Shown in pieces: positions 58,201 to 64,000 of a DNA stretch of 64,000 nt. A model generated the notes under the pieces. The model was not told the origin of the DNA. It made no database searches and saw only the letters and a list, made by a program, of their open reading frames with translations. The stretch comes from Sabethes cyaneus (lineage: Eukaryota > Arthropoda > Insecta > Diptera > Culicidae), in NCBI RefSeq assembly GCF_943734655.1, contig NC_071355.1:31346964-31410963 (forward strand). The letters run 5' to 3'. Every line of letters begins with the position of its first letter. Positions within the stretch are counted from its first letter, which is position 1. Position numbers and translations under genes: made by a program.

Positions 58201-59689
58201 CTTGGATTCCAATGGATGAAACACGGGTTTAAGAAACGAGGGAGAGCTCAATTTTATTTGTGCTGAAGAAATGACTCCAATCGATGGAAATTACCATCTA
58301 TCAAAATTTCATGGAAGTTAGTCCAATAGTACATGAACATTCGCTCATACTCACAATTTTCCCTTCACAATTTTTGTTCTGAGGAAATTGAGAGTTTTCC
58401 TTTCAATACGATTTAATTTTATACTGCTGAGCGTTTTCAAATGTAACCTCTTTTAAATGATAATCAACGTTGAATTTGAGTTGCTAGCGGATTTTGGAAT
58501 GTGAAAATAAGAAAAAATGACTCATTTCTGTAGGGGAAACTCGGGCTCTGGTTTCGAGTTTTCCGTGTTCAGTTTTTTGATTTTCATGTAAAATACTTGC
58601 GCAGAACATGCATGCAATCACTTGAATATACCTGCGCATTTAGCCTGGGTATAATGAACCAAATTTAGTCGAAAACGTTCAAAAAAATGCTTTGAAAAAT
58701 GAAAAACGCAGCGTTTCCCTAGACTAGAAAAGGCCGATAAAGGAAGCGCTCTTGCTTAGTCATCCAACTTGGTCGAAAATGTTTGCAAAGGCTAGGGAAG
58801 ATAAAAAAAGTATATGGTCCGAAAATAGGCTGCAAAATACTTTTTGGATTAGAAAAAGCCCTCAGAGACAATGATTCCAAATTAAACCGAAAAACGCTTT
58901 ACGGATTTGGGAAATTTCACTTTCAACAGAAAATCTATTACTCCAAGCGCCTTATTCCGTTTGTAATAAAAAGCAGGCGCCCAGCAGGTCGCCATATTTT
59001 CATCGCAGCACGCTTTGTACAAAACTGAAACATGCATTTACACTGGCGTAAATTTTTATTTTTATGACACACTATGCAAAACTAGTTATTCCCTAATATT
59101 TTAGTCTGTTGTCTATCACATGCGATCAATCAAAGTGAGCTATTTAAATGCTTTTTATCATTAAAGAAGTCCTACCAGCCAAATTTCCTACGTTTTTTCG
59201 TGCGACGAAGAAGACAATGTCGACTAATCGTTTTAATTTCCGTCATTCATAAATGAGAATAACTCACTCAAGGCATTGTCGTTATTCTACAGCCGGGAAA
59301 ACTTGCATGACCAGCAGAAATTTTGCAGAATGACATTTGTCATGCCGTCCTACACAAATACATGCGCGTTAGCTTCGTAAACATTGTTGTGATTTTTTAG
59401 TTCGGACGATGAAAAATTTTGATGGACGGATTTTAAAACGGTACGACGAATTTTAGAAATAAAGTCAGTTGCGTAATTTCAATAAAATGCTTTAATAGTC
59501 GCTTTTCAGTGATTTCAAAGTTCACGCATCGGAAGCTAAGTGCGTTTTAGTCAAATCAGCACAAGAACTTTTGGAGTATTCATTAAATCCATCCAACAAA
59601 TGATGAAAACAAGAATGGCTTTACTTATTACGACGGGAATTAGAAAAAAAAACTCTATAAAATAAATTTCAAGTTTAGCATCAAACCTT
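58201..59689. other. Single-copy-looking AT-rich sequence, no gene recognised
   Basis: Frames of up to 81 codons (58783-59028) have no domain. No tandem unit or transposon terminus was recognised. Confidence 0.4.
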
Positions 59690-61620
59690 ATTTAAGCTTT
59701 ATTTGAAGTCCAAATCAAATTTTATGGCCAATTTCAACACTGAATTTAAGTCCAATTTTAAGTCTAATTTTAATCTGGTTTTGACCGCCCGGTTAGCTTC
59801 GAGGTACGCTGCTGGCACAGAACAGAAGTGCAAGTTGAAATCCACACACGAACACACTGCCCTATACAGATACTAACGAACCTAGCGGTAGCAACTGACA
59901 AGTCCCTTTTTTCCACGAAGCAGACGAACGCACACGAATGCATACGAAAGCATATGAAAACATGTAGCATCGATAGGCAGCGAGCGTTCTGCTTATTTTG
60001 CTGGTATGTATTGCTTTCTATGCCCTAAACTTTCCCAACGAAAGACAAAATCGAAATCGGAAAAAATCGTGACACAATGGAAAGGAAAATGGGACGAAAA
60101 AAGATAAAAAAAGCGGAAAGAAAGAAAAAGGAAAAATGAGGTAAATAAAGAGGAAAGTATACTTCTGCACAGAGGGAAAACGGAATAGATAAGAAGCAAA
60201 ATGAAAGAAAAGAAGGAAACATGACAAAGGGAGCGGAGACAATGAGCAAAAAATGAGGACAAATTGGATAGAACATGATAAAAACGCGATAGAAAAGGAG
60301 AAAATACTGGAGCATGAAAATTGAGTAACGATAACAGAAATAGAGGAAAATTGAGAGAAAAAATAAAACCAGAAAACAAAGCAGGAATAATAAAAGGAAG
60401 AACGGAACAAACGAAAACAAAACAAAAAAACTAGAAAACGAGTTCGGGACAGAATACAAAAGACGAGAGTGGAAAAGTGGAAATGCGGCCCTGAAATTGG
60501 GAGAATAAAGACGAAAAACGGAACAGTAACGAGAAAAACAAGAGAAATATCAGAAAAGGAAGAAGAACGGCACAGGGAAAGTTGAGAGAGAGGACAGTGG
60601 GGAAAAAATAATAGATAAAAGGAGGGAAAACGAAACAAATAGTAGGTAGACAGTATAAAAACAGAGCGGGAATGAAAAAGAGAATAAACGAGTCATGAAA
60701 GGGAAACGGAACATAAAACAAGAACAACCAAAAGTAAATAGCGAGAGAGAAAATAAGAAAACGAGGAAAGCGGGAAAAAGAGATTAATCGAGATGTAAAA
60801 GGAGAAAGATAGGACCAAATGAGAATGGGATGGGAAAATGTTACAGAAAACAAACGAAAGAAAAACAAGAAAAAAGGATCAAAGAAAGTCATAAAACTGT
60901 ATAGAAAAAGACGAAAAACGAGGCACGAGACGAAAAAGGAATCCGGAGAGCAAAGGAAAAAAAGAGAGCAAACATAGAACCAACGTGACGGAAAAAAGAC
61001 AAAACTAGGCATCTAAATGAGGAAAAACGGAACTGACGAAGATGAAAAATGAGGAAAAGAATTAGAAAAAAACGAAAATTTGAAAACGAAAAAAAATGGA
61101 AGAGGAGTGGAAAATTACAAAACAAAAATGAGCGAAGAACAAAAAGAAAAACAAGAGAAAAACATGACTGAAAATATGAAAGAAATTGCACAGGAGACGA
61201 AAAAACGGAAAAATGAAACAGAAAAACACAAGGCAGAAAAAAGAAAGAAAAAGACGAAAAATGGAAGAAAAATGACGGTACAGAAACGGTACAGAAAAGA
61301 GAAAAAAAGGAACAAAAAGAGGTAAAACGTGTAAGACGAAATATATCGATACTAATTTCAAAGTAATACTCGTGCTAAATGTTATGTCCATCCATATTTA
61401 ATGTTCTAATGTCCATATATAAAGGTCTAATTTATTGTTCAATGTCAATTTTAATTTCCAGTCCACTTGCATGTTCATTTTTGAGCCCAATTTCAAGTCT
61501 AATTTAATTTCAAGTCAAATTTAAATTCTGTCCAATCCAAATTCAAGACCAATTTCTTGTAAAATTTTAATTCCAATTTCAAGTCTAATTTCAAATCCAA
61601 TTTAACTTCTCCAACTTTAA
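59690..61620 (+). repeat. Composite degenerate array: CCAATTTCAAGTC flanks and polypurine core
   Basis: The core, 60040-61325, is a 1.3-kb purine-rich stretch of GGAAAAACG, GAGAAAAAC and AAATGAGGA phrases with very few T bases. Both flanks (59690-59780 and 61440-61620) carry CCAATTTCAAGTCTAATTT-like phrases. The same pairing, inverted, occurs at 1735-2889. Frames of 100-206 codons on the minus strand are Phe/Leu/Ser-rich artefacts. Confidence 0.75.
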
Positions 61621-64000
61621 TTCTGTTGTCTAGTAACAATTTTTAATATCCAACAAAAATATATTTTTATTCAAGTAAAATTTTTGTGAAAGCTTGAAAA
61701 AAAAAATAAAACGAATTTGAACGAATCAAATTATCTGTTACTGGTTCAAACGATGATCGGAATCCTTTTATCACGTTCTGAACCGAGAATGTACCCAGTG
61801 TTCTCTGGAGCCAATTGGACAAATCGTTCCCAGTAAAAGCCATCGATTTTGAACTAAATCCCAAACGCTGTCCGACCTTGCTAAAGCGATTTCTAATCGC
61901 ACTCATTTGGCTTCAATGTTCGTGCCCCACTGGAATGGACGAGACATGGAACCGTCCACAAACAACCAGTGAAGCGCTTTGGAAGTTCAAAGGCCTGCCA
62001 TAAATATATCCTGCAACAACCAACCGAGCGTCGTCGTCGTTGTCGTTGCTTTCGTTCGGATCCCGGACGGTCACGCTCGTAATGTAATGGCAATTCATAC
62101 GAAATGGAACGGAAATGTCCGACTGTGACTGGCTTGGCATGGCAGCCGCTGGCTGGGGCGGAGGTGAACAGAAAAATACTATGATTATCATCAGCACTAG
62201 TGCTCGCAGGCCAAGGCTAATCACGGACCGGCAAATGGCCCCAAGGAATGCTGCTGATGATAGTTACCAACCAACCAACACCGTGAATTGCGAAACCAAT
62301 TGAAATGAACGATAATTGCGTGCTCGTGTTTAATTCTCGGGAAGAAAGTGCCTCACATCACACTGTCTGTCTGTGTAACGTCCTAAATTGGTTCCGGACG
62401 TGATGTGGTGAGCAGAATCGAACCGCTCTGAGGTTAAAAGTTTTTAACAAATCGTTTATTAACCTTATCAGGGGCGGCACATTCAACAAAGTTCTCAACT
62501 ATCGATTGTGCGAAAGTTTCGCTGTGAAAAGTCAAACGGTAACGAGCTAATGCAGGTATTCAAATTCTAAAAGTGGAACTAATAGAAGTTGAATATCGAA
62601 CTAGTACCATTGATGAAAGGTTGCTGGCTCATGCCTTTGCTCAATAACTCCAAAGTACGTGATGCTCTCCATCAACGTCTTCGGGGGAAACGTGGCATGA
62701 CTTGACAAGTATGGGTCGCCACCCCCCCCCGTCCGGACGTGTGGAAAATGTTGTCTGGTCTGATTTGCACGTGTCCTGGCGGCACGGAATCACTTTCCGG
62801 TGGCATCGCCTTTCCGGATTCGGTCTTTTCGAACTGTTCGAATGGCAATGAATGGGAGACTGCACAATCAATTCCGAGTTGTTATTAACCTCGTTACCGA
62901 AAACTGAACCCAGGGCCCAGTTTCGAACCGTTTCCGTTGGAGTGTTTCGACGGATTTCGGTATTTGTATTCTTTGTTTGTTTCTCTTTTTCGGTAAATCA
63001 TTTTAGGAGAAAAGTTTTGTGTTCTGATTGCACAAACATGATGCTGCCGCTCAGTGGAGCAGATGTCGATGTCGGTCCTCAGGAGAGGCATTTGACAACT
63101 TATTTATGAAAGTTTCCGACAAGCAAATGAAATATTTAGCAATCTGTTGGTTCGGTTGTCGGATGAAATTCAAACCAGCAGTGACTGAAGGAAAATATTC
63201 AGAACAGCATTTGCTATGGGTGATTTTAAATTAGCTGAATCGTTACACAAAAAAAGTCAAAAGTATGTTTTTTAATTCATAGAGAAATATCGATTTCCAT
63301 CTTTTTGTGCAGCAATACACATCAATCGTAAAAGATTTATCATCATTACAACAGTAAAGTTTGACTTTCGGAGCTTCACCTTTCACAGCCAATTACTGTC
63401 CATAGCACGTTAAATTCTGACGACTGTGGGCTTCGGTACATCAGGTGCACTACATTTTATGCCAACGTTGTCTCATGTCAGCTGGCAGTACTGACTGGAT
63501 ATTCAGCACTACTCTTCAAAGCCAACAGGATCAAACTGATGTCGGAGACGATATTGCTGCACGTGACATCCAATTAAACTCCATCATCCGACCGACGAGC
63601 TGTGGCTTTCGGATCGGTGTCGGGCGGATGATAAAGGAGCTTTGCCTCGTATTGTCTTACAAGAAACATGCTTGATTGAATATGCAAAGCGAACGATTAT
63701 TTCGATTGAATCTTACGCAGAGTAAGGCCATAGGTTTACTGTCCTGTCGGGTATGAAGAACTACTGACGAGTGTCCAGGGCCGGTGCAAGCCAGTTGGTC
63801 ATTTCACGCAGCGTCCCTCAAATTTTCCAGCGAGAAAAAATAGTTTTGAATTCGGCAAAATAGTTCTCATCTATACAACAAAACTAACAACTTATTTTTT
63901 AATTAAGCCGAAAAGTATAATGGTTCTAAATTTGGACAAAACGCCCCAAAAAGACAGACAAAGTCGAATCTAGTATTCAATTTGCTGTGGTTTGTACGTG
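61621..64000. other. Single-copy-looking region, no gene recognised
   Basis: GC content rises between 61900 and 63700. A minus-strand 103-codon frame (61913-62224) starts with a hydrophobic signal-like stretch, but nothing else supports a gene. A CGTCGTCGTTGTCG run at 62030 and a C-run at 62723 are the only simple repeats noted. Confidence 0.4.

Noticed and set aside
60018..61391. Phe/Leu/Ser-rich frames resembling membrane proteins
   Set aside because: Complement of a purine-rich degenerate tract; the same composition appears in unrelated frames at 2328-2889 and 7494-7850.

Overview
The window looks like repeat-rich intergenic or intronic DNA from a dipteran, most likely a mosquito (Culicidae). 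I infer this from AT-rich composition, dense nested transposon debris, several non-LTR retrotransposon lineages of the kinds common in mosquitoes, Tc1/mariner transposases resembling mosquito DD37-type elements, tRNA-headed SINEs and TA-flanked MITEs. The species cannot be fixed from sequence alone. I see no bacterial gene organisation, no CRISPR array, and no intact conventional gene; the only candidate host coding exon is a short ZAD-like first exon at 47890-48038 that ends in a good splice donor.

Layout. 1-10.6 kb: low-complexity polypyrimidine tracts interrupted by a 4.6-kb element (2890-7493) that carries a 260-bp TG microsatellite and an array of about 143-bp monomers; a near-perfect 700-bp hairpin (8151-8851); a LINE fragment; a TA-flanked MITE. 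10.6-13.9 kb: mostly single-copy-looking sequence with an RFX X-box-like site. 13.9-22.3 kb: a graveyard of reverse-transcriptase fragments from at least three LINE lineages, mixed with a mariner-like MITE, a 1.57-kb foldback element and a deleted mariner with both terminal repeats. 22.6-26 kb: a second 143-bp array, a tRNA-SINE and another inverted repeat. 26-30 kb: single-copy-looking sequence. 30.07-32.33 kb: two abutting heptamer arrays (CAGAAAA, then ATTGAAA), about 2.2 kb together. 32.7-35.1 kb: a complex foldback repeat and a LINE copy with compensating deletions. 35.9 kb: a palindromic tRNA-like element with interleaved inverted repeats. 39.5-42.8 kb: the best-preserved LINE, with the end of ORF1, most of ORF2 and its 3' tail. 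43.2-46 kb: a hAT transposase pseudogene, more dispersed repeats and an 87-bp tandem array. 47.9 kb: the candidate exon. 49-53.1 kb and 56.5-58.2 kb: a phrase-like degenerate satellite, invaded by a second copy of the 2.9-7.5 kb element and by two tRNA-SINEs. 53.7-54.2 kb: remnants of histone H2A and H1 genes. 54.8-55.5 kb: a Tc1/mariner transposase pseudogene. 59.7-61.6 kb: a long degenerate polypurine tract. 61.6-64 kb: single-copy-looking sequence.

No set of genes here works together as a pathway. What the parts share is repeat biology: nested insertion, long hairpins able to form double-stranded RNA if transcribed, and a near-palindromic 17-bp motif (GACGTAGTCCTACGTCA) that recurs in several otherwise different repeats. 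Every family assignment rests on reading the sequence and recognising motifs; no database search was run.
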